From assembly GCA_009767595.1 (NCBI GenBank), contig VSDK01022183.1, positions 433,831 through 497,830 on the forward strand: a stretch of DNA of 64,000 nt, given 5' to 3'. The position numbers and the translations under genes were made by a program. Shown piece by piece: positions 41,100-53,153 of the stretch. Each line of letters starts with the position of its first letter. The stretch's first letter is position 1. Source of the stretch: Symbiodinium kawagutii. Taxonomy: Eukaryota > Sar > Dinophyceae > Suessiales > Symbiodiniaceae. The notes under the pieces were generated by a model. It did not search any database. It had not been told where the DNA came from and saw nothing but the letters and a program-made list of their open reading frames with translations.

Positions 41100-43440
41100 T
41101 CTCGTTGGTTGGTTGACTGATCAATAATGGGTATACCAGCTATTTCAATTGTTGGTTAATCAACTATTGCTGGTTAATGGTTAATCATAGGGAATAACAA
41201 CCAACAATAGTAGTGGGTATACCAGCTATAGATAGCTACCAACCAGCTATGGTTAATGATAGGGAAACAATGGTTAACAACCAATAATAGGTGGTTAATG
41301 ATCAAGAATAGAGGATAACTAGCAACAAGATCATGAGGATATACCCTATCATGATAGCAAGAAATTATGATATTATGATATTATGATTGCAAGAAAATGT
41401 AGTTTGATATTACGGTTAATTATGATATTATGGTTTTTCTTTCAATCAAACATGGTAACCATTAATCAAAATGGTTTAATTATGGTTAATGGTTAATACT
41501 ACAATTGATTGGAAAAATATGACAATATAATTGCTACCATGTTTTGGTTGATACTAAGATGGCTAAGATAGTATTAAATTCTTATATAATCAATGGTTGA
41601 TAGTGTGCAATACTGTAAAATTGCCTTTTTTTCAAGGAAATGTTAATTGTTAAACATGGTAAATGGTTAATACTGTAATAAGTAATAAGTATCTATAAGA
41701 TGGTTAATGTTTAATACTGTAAAATTGTGGTTTTCCAATTAATGGTCTATAAAACGGCCATTAGTATCCATCAGGAATAAACCAACCATTTAGTAACCCA
41801 CCATTTCATTTGGATCCCCCAAAAATGGTTCGTCTATTGCTACAAGACTGGTAAATAAAAGATGAAACATGATGAAACCATCATGAAATACAGACAAATA
41901 CTGGTGATTTTTTGTTCAATCTTTGTTTTGTGTTGAACCTCTCATCGGTTTGAAGCATGGTGTTGGTTGGAACAGAGCCATACCAGCGACCTGTCAAGTG
42001 TTGGCCACCACCCAGTTTGTGGAGTCACCAGATGTTTGTTGCTACCAATGCCTTCAGACAGACACTTCTAGTTTCATGTACAGATGACATGCAAGCATAG
42101 ATACTGTTTTGGCAGTCTTGAGGTGTACATACTTATACACGACATTTACCTGTGTCTACACACTTTCTATCGGTATGCTTTTTTGTATGGATGGAAACTT
42201 TCTATCTGTCATATTTTTGGTATGGATGTAAACTCACATAAAAAGAGGTATCCTTGAAACATTACATTTCCAATTTCTTAAGGGTAGCCGCTCAAAGGGT
42301 ACCCGGTTACTTGGGATCAGCTTGAATCTATTTACGCAGTGCAGCAGTTCATGAAACTAGCTCAAGATTCTAAGGTAGTTGTAACCTCCCTGATTGTTTC
42401 GTTTGACCTTCCTTTCAATGCCAACGGAATCAAGATAGTTCGACATGTCATGCTTCATGTTTTGCTTTCTCAAAGTAGCTGATTTTACCATTAACTTTAT
42501 CAATCTGGGAAGGTTAGAGATGCTCTCTCCCAGAAGGGTAGGGTATATTGTGATTAAGATAACATATGTCTACTTTTATTTTCAATGCACACATAATGAG
42601 CAGTTAGATCTTAGATATGAACATATGTTTCGGCAACTCTCGCTATATACATATATTATACACATACATGAATATACAATACACACATGTAAATAAAGAA
42701 AGAAGTGTGTAAATATATTTTAGAACACCACATTTATCATATGTATACAACTTATACAACTTTGTATAAATATGATTTAGGGCACCTACAGTTTGGGAAA
42801 CCACCATGTGTACTGGTCGGATGGAAGAAGCATTGGCTTGCGCGATAGATTTCATGCAACCATCATAAAACAAGCTGATATGTTTCTTGCTGGCTATGAA
42901 GTACACGTACCATATACATGTACACAAAACACATACAACCAAAAACATATCTCAAAACACACGTATCAAATTTCCTACAGCAAGACATACGTATACATAT
43001 ATCATAAGAGCCTCAAAACGCTCATGATCAATCATAATCATTATATTAGCCATTTTTGATCACTATTTCACTAGCGGTATAGCAAATTGACCATTATCAC
43101 CCCCTAATATTTAGTCATTAATATCAACCACTATAACAAATTGTACGGGTTGGTTCAAGCACAACCCGTTCTGATCGTTCTGTCCGAACAGATGAGGAAT
43201 TCTTCATGATCAAAACCACTACAACTAATACATCTAATCATTACAATTAGTTTTAGTTGGTTCAATTGCGGACTAAAACTAAAATTGAAGCATTGGTTAT
43301 TTTCCCTATTGTTGTTGGTTATTATCCTCTATTATTGGTTGATTAATATTGTCCCATAGCCATATGGTTGGTATATTTCCCTATAATTCTTTGTTATTAT
43401 CCCCTATTATCAACCATTGACCAGCTACTAGTGGTTGGTA
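41100..43440. other. presumed long intron
   Basis: No exon found. From 41100 to 41770 the DNA is TTAATGG/GATATTATGATT-type simple sequence. From 42560 to 43080 it is TATACATATA-rich. A family 2 fragment (GGTTATTATCCTCTATTATT, then CCCATAGCCATAT) lies at about 43315-43366. Confidence 0.5.
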
Positions 43441-43464
43441 CACATGTTTCATCTGACTGGACAG

Positions 43465-43573
43465 TTCTGTCCGCCAGGTGGAACAGGCTCCTGAGGTGCC
43501 TCTGCGGCCAGCGGCGCCACTTGGCTGTCGGCCAGCGGGGGCTGTTCCCTGGGCGCCAATGGGTTTGGAGCGG
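43465..43573 (+). CDS. plus-strand exon, Pro/Ala-rich
   Basis: 109 bp between acceptor GACTGGACAG and donor GTTTTG. It reads SVRQVEQAPEVPLRPAAPLG, then CRPAGAVPWAPMGLER. A probable disordered linker. Confidence 0.5.
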
Positions 43574-43582
43574 GTTTTGAGC

Positions 43583-43675
43583 CATGGAAAGTCCATGGAA
43601 AATCCATGGAAAATCCTTGGAAAATCCATGGAAGATCCATGAAAATCGGTGGAACATCCATGGAAGATCCATGAA
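43583..43675 (+). repeat. ATCCATGGAAA array
   Basis: About nine diverged 10-11 bp copies of ATCCATGGAAA/ATCCATGGAAG directly downstream of the exon at 43465. Confidence 0.85.
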
Positions 43676-43839
43676 TTCTATCATTCCACCAACTATTCAC
43701 CATCCATTCACCCACCATTCCACCTGTAACCCACCATCAAGATGCACCTTCCACCATCCATTCACCCACCGTGTGTCACCCGAGCGCCATGATGCCATGC
43801 CTTCCCCGTCGCCCTTCGCCGCGCCCTTCGCGCTCCGAG

Positions 43840-43947
43840 GTTTTGGCTCAGCGCCGGGCGTCGCCTCGAGGAGGTGATCCGGGAGGCGGAGCAGGACTCC
43901 GAGGCGCGGGGCGGCGTGCTGCGTCGTACCGACTCAGCCGGGGAGGC
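43840..43947 (+). CDS. plus-strand exon, charged helix
   Basis: After CGCTCCGAG the frame reads [20 protein letters not shown], then [16 protein letters not shown]. The donor is GTGCGC at 43948, or GC/GA a few bases on, next to an (ATGG)n array. The [21 protein letters not shown] segment is a strong amphipathic helix. Confidence 0.55.
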
Positions 43948-43963
43948 GTGCGCGTTTTGGGGC

Positions 43964-44006
43964 GATGGATGGATGGATGGATGGATGGATGGATGGATGG
44001 ATGGAT
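43964..44006 (+). repeat. (ATGG)n microsatellite
   Basis: Ten to eleven ATGG units directly after an exon, as at 19646. Confidence 0.95.
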
Positions 44007-44693
44007 TTCTGTGTGTTTCTGATTAATGATGGTTGATTGATGGTTGACGGTTGATGGTTGATTGATGGTTGACCAATAATTATGGTGGTTGATGGATGAT
44101 TGATGGTTGATTAATCATGGTTCATCAATATATGTGGTCATATGATGGTTGGTAAATGTTCAAGAATGGTTAGATACTGATCAACATGGTTGAATAACAA
44201 TGTTTAATAGTGTTCGAAAATGGCCATAATAGTGGCTACGACTACGGTCGATTGGTGGTTAAATGGTTCATTGCTGATGAATGCTGTGGTTAATTATGAT
44301 ATTGGTTTACTAGTGATTAAATATCATATATACTGTATATGCTTGATAATGGTTGCATCACCATGGTTCATAGTTGTTGACACCGCCCTGGGCTGCTCAA
44401 CCATGGTGGTTTATAGTGCTTGTAATGATGGTGCTTTTAGAATGGTTGATAGTGGTTAGAACATGTTAGAACCACCAACCAATGATTGATGGCTGGCTCA
44501 TGATGGTGAATCATCGTTAACCACTAGCCATTAATTAATCATTAACAAGAGCTATGAATCAAGCATTGTCAACTTGTCAACCATTAATCAACCATCAACA
44601 ATATTAGATATTCTATAGCCATTAATCATCGTTTTATCAGATAATTAATTAACCATCAACAAACATCATGAATGATCCATTCCATTCTTGCTG

Positions 44694-44836
44694 GTTGTTC
44701 ACCTTTCCGATCAACATCTCCCTGTTTGGGTGGACGCTTGTCCCTTGGGCCATGCCTGAGTTGATCAGGAGCGCGGGTCTGACAACCACCTCTTAAAGGA
44801 GCAGGCTCAGCAGGGAGCAGTTTCTGTGGAGGCTGA
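44694..44836 (-). CDS. possible minus-strand exon
   Basis: Minus frame after CCTCCACAG: KLLPAEPAPLRGGCQTRAPD, then QLRHGPRDKRPPKQGDVDRK up to donor GTGAAC. Ordinary GC content, like the minus-strand genes. It could be an upstream exon of the 39.7-28.6 kb gene, but 5 kb separates them. Confidence 0.35.
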
Positions 44837-45136
44837 TGATTCATAGGCCAACAGTAATTGCTTATGGGTGATTTCGCATGTTGCCAACGGATCAGCTTGG
44901 CTGCCACGCCATGGTGCTGGTATAGGGGGATCACTCATGGCGGGACTCTCGTGTGGACCAATCCATCCCCAGTTTTTTTTTGTTACCAGCCATTGTCTCA
45001 ACCATTTTTGAACACAAAGTAATAAGATTTATCCAAGATTATCAACCAACATCACCGATCATGAACCCTGGGTAGCCATTATTTTGGCTTGTTTCGGGTT
45101 TGGCTCACGTTGATGGATCGCTAGCAAGCACCACAG

Positions 45137-45203
45137 ATGCATGACCCAGAGGTCGAGCACCGACCACAGGTGGCTGCAGCCAAACAAGCGCTCTCCGGAG
45201 GAC
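45137..45203 (+). CDS. short plus-strand exon
   Basis: 67 bp between acceptor AGCACCACAG and donor GTGGGT. It reads MHDPEVEHRPQVAAAKQALS, then GG. Phase 1 end. Confidence 0.5.
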
Positions 45204-45275
45204 GTGGGTGACTCAGCGGATCTTGCTCGATCTCCGAGCGAATCCAGCAGCCAAGTCCCAAAGGAATGATATTGT

Positions 45276-45434
45276 GGTTTCTCAAACTATGGGACCCCAG
45301 AAATGGTTTGGTTTGTTACTATTGGTTATTTATTACTATATAGTTTATTACCATAAATGATTACTTAAAAATTGGTTTATTACTATAAATGATTAGTATT
45401 GAATGATTTAGGGGTACCCCTATTTTGAGAAGCA
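45276..45434 (+). repeat. family 3 short inverted-repeat element
   Basis: Begins GTTTCTCAAACTATGGGACC, followed by CCAGAAATGGTTTGGTTTG, and ends GGGGTACCCCTATTTTGAGA. The two ends (TTTCTCAAA and TTTGAGAA with GGGG/CCCC) are inverted repeats. Related copies are at 45616-45712, 53632-53735, 55307-55405 and 63795-63885. Confidence 0.65.
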
Positions 45435-45771
45435 TCCATATGGTGCCTTCTGAAGCCATTGGGACAGCCTAGAAATGGTTGGTTTGTGCTGGTCTACTAC
45501 ACATGGTTAATAAAGGGTGATTTAGTTGGTTCGCCAAGTAACAAATATCAATCATTCTTTCCAGGAAGGTCTTACCATTCTTGCGACCATTGACAATTTT
45601 TACGATTCATCAACCATATAGCTGTTTCTCAAAAGAGGTACCCCCAGCTATCATCCTTCATATAAACCAATTCTAGTAGTAAACCATCCACAACTTGGGG
45701 GCCCCCTATGGCTTGAGCACCTTCCCCCATAAGTAGCCCCTTCATCTGTCGAATTCATCCGCCATGGTCCC

Positions 45772-45902
45772 ATGGCTGGCCCCCAAGACACCTTCGAGAG
45801 CGCCGACAAGAAGCGCTTGGCGCAGCTTCAACGAGCCAAAGCGCACCAGGTGCCCGGGGCACCATCGCCGTTGCGTCGTGCCAACGCCTGCAGCAGCGCG
45901 TG
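45772..45902 (+). CDS. plus-strand exon, possibly a first coding exon
   Basis: The frame from ATG at 45772 reads MAGPQDTFESADKKRLAQLQ, then RAKAHQVPGAPSPLRRAN and ACSSA, and ends in phase 2 at donor GTGAATG. There is no good acceptor just upstream, so this ATG may be a true start. Charged helix then Pro/Arg linker. Unrecognised. Confidence 0.55.
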
Positions 45903-47125
45903 GTGAATGATGGTCAAACATGGTCAATGTAGGGTTATGTAGGGTTAGGTATGGTTAGTTGATGAAAAATCGAGAGTTTTGATGGTGAATCGGTGGTTAA
46001 TTGACGGTGAATGGATGCTTTGTGATGATTGACGACGATAGGCTATATGATTGATGGTTAGTGATATGTTTTCAAGAACTAGACGGTATGAACTAGGACA
46101 GTATGTAATGATTCGAAAGTAATGGTTAAGGAGATGGGATAGGTGAACAGCTAATTAAACATAACAGGGTCAATGTAGCCAAGAAGAAGAGGTGAGAACG
46201 GAATCACCAGAACCAGCAGTCAGATAAATAGTGTTTATACCATACCTCTGATCTATTCAGTCCTATTTTGGAGGACCATACCTGACAGCATGTGACCATG
46301 ACTCACACATGAATTTTGATAAAGTCCGCAGGCACAGACGATGTCCTTTGTCGGCTTAGGACCAGAAAGAGTAGCTAGAGGTAATCAGCCAGATTATACC
46401 AGCAACTTTTGTTGAACTACCCGCGCATACTAAGTGCTATCATTGTACCAATCAAATCAACTAGCCATCAAGTAGCCGGCACATTCTTATTGTTGCTATC
46501 CAAGAATCGTTTGTCTATGTCAGATCAAGAATGTAATAACTGGTAGGTTTAGTTTGAAAAGCTACTTTGCTTTGCACCGTGCCGAGTCCTCGTTTCATTG
46601 TTTGACATCCCTGTTTACACGATCGAGTGTTTGAAACCTCTTCGTGCACTTTTTGCGAGATGATCCCTACCCCCTTAGGCCCCCTGACCCCGCAGGTGGG
46701 GGGGTACCAAGGCACTAGGAATGCTTTGTACTAGGAATGCTTTGCCATTTTGGCCTCCTGGTGTGTTCTATGTTCGTGTGACAGTGGTATGAGCCTGGTT
46801 ACTTTGCTAATGACAAGTTTGACCAATAAGAAAATGAAACGACAGAGACCCTTGCTGATGAGAATCGGATTCGCGGGAGGATTGGAAAGGGACAAAGTGT
46901 GGCGTTAATAAGCGCATGACTTGGTTTTGAGCAATTCGAAGTCTGTTGTGATCTTGAGAACTGGTGTCTCTAGTGATTTCAAGCCTGACACCAGTAGACA
47001 AAGTTATGCTCAGTATGGGTAACTATATGGTTTGCCAACATAGTTTGCTTAGTTTATTCTAGCACTGCTAGATAACATCTCATGACTCATGATTTCATTG
47101 GTTCACTGCCAAGGTTTCTACCCAG

Positions 47126-47260
47126 CCCGCGTGTGTCGCATGGCTCCTGCGTTCACCGTTTATGTCGCGCGGCCAGTCCTGCGTTCTGCGCATCGTTTGC
47201 CCAGACAAGTCGGTGCTGCAGGCGTGGAAAGTTGCAGGGTTGGACATGGGTGGACAAGCA
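47126..47260 (+). CDS. plus-strand exon
   Basis: 135 bp, exactly 45 codons, phase 0 at both ends, acceptor GTTTCTACCCAG, donor GTAAGC. It reads PACVAWLLRSPFMSRGQSCV, then LRIVCPDKSVLQAWKVAGLD and MGGQA. It looks globular (strand, turn, helix) but no family is recognised. Same phase as the exon at 48865. Confidence 0.7.
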
Positions 47261-47517
47261 GTAAGCACCACCAGTACTTGGTTGATATATGTTGACATCA
47301 CGAGTGGTTGAACTTGCAGCTTGATACCCCCAACTGACCACCTGGCAAAGATGTGGCAATGGGTCGGTTTCGGGCTTTTGACCCGTAGACATGTTGAGAG
47401 ATGTTTGAGTTGGTTCTTTTGGGACTCATTGTTTCCTCTGTACCAACTTGTTCCATGTGTACCCATATGGCCTTAATGGATTCACGTATTGCTGACTTTG
47501 CATCTGACTTTGCGTCT

Positions 47518-47536
47518 TGGTTGGTTGGTTGGTTGG

Positions 47537-47582
<46 letters not shown>
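47518..47582 (+). repeat. (TTGG)n/(TTGC)n microsatellite
   Basis: About five TTGG units passing into about eleven TTGC units. Confidence 0.95.
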
Positions 47583-47583
<1 letters not shown>

Positions 47584-47802
47584 GTCACATTTGGTGGGTC
47601 ATGTATTGCTGGTGAAACTCTCTTCAGGGTTCTTACACTGAGCCAGCTGTGCCGGCTGTCGGCTGCGGGGTGAGCAATCTGCAGGTACATTTCAGATCTG
47701 CAGAGAAGGGTGAGAAGGTGCTGAGACTGGTTGGTGGTTTTGTGGGGAATAATAATGGTTAGTAATAGGGGATAATAACCAACAATGATATGGTTAAACA
47801 AC

Positions 47803-47910
47803 TGCTGGCTGGTGGTTCTTATCGTGTCTATTTTCCCTATTAATTGATTATTAGCAAATGGTTGGTTGGCTAATATGTTTGTTTCATAGGGGTTAAAACC
47901 ACCAACCAGT
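47803..47910 (+). repeat. family 1 short inverted-repeat element
   Basis: CTGGCTGGTGGTTCTTATC at the left, ATGGTTGGTTGGCTAATATG and TTTCATAGGGGTTAAAACC inside, and ACCACCAACCAG at the right. Begins with GC and ends with AG if treated as an intron. Confidence 0.7.
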
Positions 47911-48864
47911 GAGAAGATGGAGGATATTGGTGGATGGTTCTGTTGCTTGAGTGTTTTTGTCTTAACGACTGGTGCTTTTTGTGTTTTTTTTTGTGGACGC
48001 GGTCACATGATAAGACCGCAGCAAGACCCATAAACTATGTTACCAGTGATCTATAAGCAACACTACAAGAAGACAGTGGAGGTGTCAGTGATCAATAAGC
48101 AGTTGGCTGATTGGCTGAAAAATGTTTCAACCCATGCCTATTCATGCATGGATATGCAAGCCACGGAAATCGAAGTACCCAGGCCCTTAGCATATGTGAA
48201 CAAACTCGTCGAAGTGTTGAGATGTTCATCTGTCCCTTTTTTGGTCGGTTGGTTATGACCTGTTATGACCCATAGCCACGTGGTGGTATCAGTGGTGGAG
48301 GTTTTGCCGACCAACTGTAGTGTAGCAATTTCATCCATCACTTGTTGCAGCAGCTTTTCCGGGGGAAAGAGGCCTATCGCAGGGATTATGGCGAAGGGGC
48401 TTCATCCATTGATTGTTTTGATCGCGGCAAAATTTGAGACTTGTGCGATCATGTGCCATCTATACAGCCATCAACAATCATCTACTGGGCTCAGGGAGTT
48501 TGCTGTAGCTATCCTTTATGTACCGGTCCTTTAGGTGGCACAGTCGTCAGTTTTCCGTGCCATGGTGGCTCCAAGGAAGCTAAAGAGCCCGCAGCTATAG
48601 CACTAAACCAATCCAGTCTGGATAGATGGCAATCATCCAAGATTTTGCCCAAACCTCACTAGTCCACTCCCCTTGAGGCTTCCTAGCTCCGGAGATGTTG
48701 GCAAGAGTGAAGCCTCCTACTGGTGATTTTTTGCCGAAGTTGGTGTCAGAACTTGCCCCCTGAAGTAAGAGATTCCTGCAGCTGAAACAGGGGGCGGGGA
48801 GTCTGCAGGATCCGGGACCCAGGAATGTCCGAAATGTGGGCAGCCTCTGGGACAGGTCTTGCAG

Positions 48865-49014
48865 GCCATCAAACCTCTGTTGTCTGAAGCGGTGCAAGCT
48901 TCTCGCTGGTGCGCCGATGCCGCGGCTCGATGTGGGGCCGAGCAGTTGGGTCTGGCTTTCAACCGCGGAGACCACACAGTTGAGCGGATGGAGAGCCATA
49001 GCAATGAGAAGCTG
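48865..49014 (+). CDS. plus-strand exon
   Basis: 150 bp, exactly 50 codons, phase 0 at both ends, after acceptor GGTCTTGCAG. It reads AIKPLLSEAVQASRWCADAA, then ARCGAEQLGLAFNRGDHTVE and RMESHSNEKL. A long helix then a more polar end. The donor GTTGGT is the first dinucleotide of a family 1 element, so the introner supplies the 5' splice site. No family is recognised. Confidence 0.7.
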
Positions 49015-49113
49015 GTTGGTGGTTTCAAACATTGTTTATTTTCCATAGTAGTTAAATATTAACAATTGGTTGGTTGACTACTATTTTTCATAGGGGTCGA
49101 AACCACCAACCAG
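49012..49113 (+). repeat. family 1 element at an exon border (introner candidate)
   Basis: CTGGTTGGTGGTTTCAAAC at the left end and TCGAAACCACCAACCAG at the right are inverted repeats. Inside is AATTGGTTGGTTGACTACTA, then TTTTTCATAGGGG. GT starts at 49015 directly after the last codon of the exon, and AG ends the element at 49113. Splicing exactly at that AG would bring in a stop, so the real acceptor is probably that of the exon at 49182. Confidence 0.75.
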
Positions 49114-49181
49114 TAAGTGTAGGGAGCCCGATGTGAGCCATTACCGACCCCTAGAGTCGGTGCTGAATCACTGGTGACCAG

Positions 49182-49297
49182 CTGCGCCAGCTACCGCCCA
49201 GGTACGTGTACCGGTCGCCGCCCATGGAACGGATGAACCCCAAGGTGCGGCGTGCAGCCCGCAGGTGGCAGGACCACCAATGTGGGGAATGCCCCTT
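49182..49297 (+). CDS. plus-strand exon, basic
   Basis: 116 bp after acceptor TGGTGACCAG, with donor GTTGAT. Phase 0 start, agreeing with the previous exon (48865-49014). It reads LRQLPPRYVYRSPPMERMNP, then KVRRAARRWQDHQCGECP. Arg-rich with a terminal C-x-x-C-like pair (QCGEC). Unrecognised. Confidence 0.65.
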
Positions 49298-50527
49298 GTT
49301 GATGAAAATTGTTGGTGAATATGATAATTTATGTTATGATCAACTAAAATCAATTAATTATGTGTCATCAATGACATCAATGACATCAATTGCAAGTTAA
49401 TGATAGCGAATGGAGAATCCGTTAGATTGATATGATACAGTAGATGTTATCTATCAATGGACCGTAATTATCCTTATTGCGATCATGATCAATCAGATAT
49501 TGTCTTTGTTACCGCCCAAAGTGATTTGCATGACGAATGAGCCATGTTGAGCTTGGGGTCCCAGATCGTGGACAACTGACAATTTCCGAACATGTTGGAA
49601 GGAGATTTGCGATGTGTGTGAAGTGGGAAGTGACTATTTTGATACTGATACAGCATTTGGGAATAAAGTGTGATATGATTACTGTCATAAGCCACCCCTT
49701 GACTCACTGGATTAAGTCATACTGTCATATCCCCGGTTTTGGAAACTATCAATACTAACGAGATGCGTAACTTCTATCATGTGAGCTCCTTTGTCGCCTG
49801 ATTGCGTGCAACAAACAATGTACAGGAATCACCCTAAACAACTTGCCGTAGGTGTCATTGTTGGGATGCAGACTGGGGTCGATTGGGATCCAGATTGGGG
49901 TCGCTCGATCATGCTCCCAAAGTCAAAGCACTAATCATCAACAGTTGTTTATCACTTAATTAATTATCACCACTACGCACCGAGGTCATCATTTGCTGTC
50001 AACCTTCAGAACCACTGTCACCACTAGTAATTAACATCTATTTATCTTGTTCAACCACTATGATTAATTCTCAATCATCATTGTCAATCATCACTATCCC
50101 AGTAATGACCGTTGTGAATCATGAGTCCTAGGGCCTACTCACCACTGATTTCCAATCATTGTTAAGCATCATCCCCAAATTAAACAACACAAGATGGACC
50201 AATTCTTCACCACCATGAATCAGTATCACCATTCGACGCCTCAGAAATCATCACCTAGTCTCAACCAACACCAGCACTATTCACCACGACGACTCAAATT
50301 GCCTACCACTACTGATCATCCAAAGAAAACCCACCATTTCACATCCATTCACCAACCATTTTCAAAAAAAACACACATCAAACAACCATTTTGTTTGGCC
50401 ATTCTCCAACCAATCAGATATTCACAATTTCACCAACCATTCACCAACCATTGGTTCAACGACCAATCTCGCACCAACCAATCTCGAAGCGAACACGCCA
50501 CTCACCAACCATTCACCAAGCACCAAG

Positions 50528-50575
50528 CTGCGGTGCCAGGCCAGCCTCTCATCCGCCGGCCTGGCGCCGGGCGCG
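50528..50575 (+). CDS. possible short plus-strand exon
   Basis: GC-rich 48 bp between CACCAAG and donor GTGATG. With the phase left by the exon at 49182 it reads CGARPASHPPAWRRA; other frames are also open. Confidence 0.35.
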
Positions 50576-50730
50576 GTGATGTGAGCCCACAACCAGGGGA
50601 TGCGGGACTTGATGCGACATGAATCCCGTGGAGTAATGCCAGTAATGATGTTGATTAATGACGACTGCTTGGATTAATGCCAGTAATGATGTTATTTGTA
50701 ATTAATGATAATTGTTGGCTAGTAATGATG

Positions 50731-50852
50731 TGGCTATGGGTCAAGGCTTTAACCAACCAGTTCTGGCTGATTTAATGCCCAACAAAAGTATAGGGAAAGC
50801 AATGGTTAATGATGGGGGAACCAGGGTGACGAAGGGTTTTGACCCACCGCCA
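50731..50852 (-). repeat. family 2 short inverted-repeat element
   Basis: TGGCTATGGGTCAAGGCTTT at the left, AAGCAATGGTTAATGATGGG, then GGAACCAGGG inside, and GGGTTTTGACCCACCGCCA at the right. Confidence 0.7.
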
Positions 50853-51811
50853 TGTTACGTGTAATTAATGATGACAATGAAATGATTCGAAGTTAATACT
50901 GCTTAATGATGTTGACAATCTTAATTGTTGGTTCATGAATGTTAATTAATGATAAATGTTGGTTAATGAACCTATGAAGGTTGGTGAATGATGTGATATG
51001 GGAGGGCAGGATATGAATTGAGGGAATTACTCTTCATGAATGAGTATGAACTGGTGTTCCCTTATCGGATATTGCTAAAGGGACCATTTCTTTGAACCTT
51101 GATTCAGAATCGGTATTGGATTCATTAAGGATTCACGTTGGTCAATTATTTGCGAATGAACATATTGTGTCAATAGTGTTGGTGAATAGTAATGTTTACC
51201 ATCAAGAACCAATGATGAGCTATCAACATTAACCCTTGGGTAGCCAACATGAAAGAGTCTGGAACACCATTGGCATCTATTTGGTGTGTTGGCCATAATT
51301 GTTAATCCATCAAAAACATGATCGACCATCAATCATAAACAAGTCTTAAGCACAAGCAAACCAGTCTCAACCGAAAATTGTATATCCATCATTGACGATG
51401 GGCGATTTTTTCCTGGTGAATAGATTGGTTGCAATAGAATCACAAGGATGGACACATTGACTTTACTGACTCTCAATAATGGTGATGAATTACAACCAGG
51501 TGAGTATGAATCATAATCACCCGTAACTATATGTCCATGTTTACAACCATGAAACAAGGAGGTTATTGGTGAATCATGGATAGTTGCTAGGCATTGATGT
51601 TGGGAGCTTCGGCAGTTGGTGACTTGACCCCTGCGTTGTCTTGAATGTTTGAGTTCAACAGGACCCCGCGGTAATCGAACAATGGAAAAATCATCCACCC
51701 CCAATAGCTAAATGATGGAGAAATCATTGGATTGTCCAGCCGGCGGTGGAAGATTACCAGAGGGTTACGGTCAAGATCACCTTCAGCAGTGGAGCTTGGG
51801 CTTTGACATCC

Positions 51812-51927
51812 CAGCTGCTTGGTGGTTTGATTCACATTTTTTATTTTCCCCAGTAATTATGAACAAATGGTTAGTTGACTGATATTTTCCAAAGGGGTTG
51901 AAACAGTTGAAACCACCAAACAGCCAG
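51812..51927 (+). repeat. family 1 short inverted-repeat element
   Basis: CTGCTTGGTGGTTTGATTCA at the left, AAATGGTTAGTTGACTGATA inside, then CAAAGGGGTTGAAACAG and GAAACCACCAAACAGCCAG at the right. A short open GC-richer stretch lies on each side (51782-51811 and 51990-52010), so it may also sit at an exon border. Confidence 0.7.
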
Positions 51928-52129
51928 GTATTTGGGCTTCGAGGGCGAAAAATGTAGCCCTCCCTTTCTGCAAGCAGGCGCTGGTCGCTGCCAGCTTCGC
52001 GGGTCCTGCTGATCATTTTTAGCATCGCCGTCCGTCCATTTTTTCGTGAGAGGAGGTGGTGTATTTATCCTTACGTATCCTGAGTAATCATCGATAGCCA
52101 GGATACAAGTAATCATACAATGCTATGAG

Positions 52130-52850
52130 CATTAGTTTGTTACACACCAAAACAATCCTTAAAAACATCACATTTGATTGTTATCAGCTGTTATTTCTTG
52201 AGGTTACCTGGTAATTACCTCAATTCTGATCACCATCACGGCATTTCTATCATTATTGGTTATTATAATGATAATGATGTTACCTGGTGATTCCTTAAGG
52301 TAGCATCAGTATCATCATAATAACCTGGTAACAATCATTATAGATATTATTATCTTATTATAATGGTACTGTCAGTAATATGGTTACCACCATACCAATC
52401 ATATCATCAAACCTAATCAGGTTACCTGGTGGTTACCAAAATTATTAGTTACCATTGGTTAGTCATAATAAAGTAATAAAGAGAATGATTGGTATGAATA
52501 GTTTATTATGATTAACCAATCATTACCTTTATTAACTAATGAAGATAAACTAATAAAGATAATGATTGGTATAAATAGTTGACTTATGATAGTTTATACC
52601 AAAATAATGATTGGAATCAATCAAAATAATAAACTAATTGGTAGAACCACTATAAACTAATAAAGACTTACCACCAATAGTTGACTTACCATACCAATTG
52701 GTATAATCTTTATTATTTATAGAAATAAATTGATATTATAAACCATCATTGGTCTAAACCAATCATTGGTCTACAACCATTCATAGTGTACCATTAGTAT
52801 ACCAATCATTAGTATACCATAATCATTTGGTCTAAGCCAATCATTTCTTC
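52130..52850. other. AT-rich non-coding stretch
   Basis: Degenerate AATAATGATTGG/TTACCTGGTGATT simple sequence with no coding signal. Confidence 0.6.
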
Positions 52851-52917
52851 TGCATTCCTTTGCTTCGGTGACCTCGCCTCGCCACGGCTGCGGCTCGCTC
52901 CGCTCCGCTCCGCCCAG

Positions 52918-52966
52918 ACCTGGTGGATCAACTGGGCCCGTGCCGGGAGGAGCCGAGACGTCTCCG
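52918..52966 (+). CDS. short plus-strand exon
   Basis: 49 bp between a pyrimidine-rich acceptor (CTCCGCTCCGCTCCGCCCAG) and donor GTCACG. All three frames are open; LVDQLGPCREEPRRL looks most protein-like. Confidence 0.45.
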
Positions 52967-53059
52967 GTCACGTGACCTGACCACCTGACCAGGCACTAGG
53001 CACTTCCCTAGGCAAGCTCTGGGAGAAATTTTGCAGCCGCACAGTTTTCTGTTGATATT

Positions 53060-53153
53060 CGGTTGGTGGTTTGATTGAAATTTGACGATATTCCCTCAAG
53101 TATTTGGTATAAAGGTTGATTGACTTACATTTTTTGGGAATTGTAACCAGCCA
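53060..53153 (+). repeat. family 1 short inverted-repeat element
   Basis: CGGTTGGTGGTTTGATTGAA at the left, AAAGGTTGATTGACTTACAT inside, then TTTTGGGAATTGTAACCAGC at the right. Confidence 0.6.

Noticed and set aside
48037..48258. 73-codon plus-strand frame (INKQLADWLKNVSTHAY)
   Set aside because: Somewhat protein-like, but no splice signals, and it ends in a family 2 repeat fragment.
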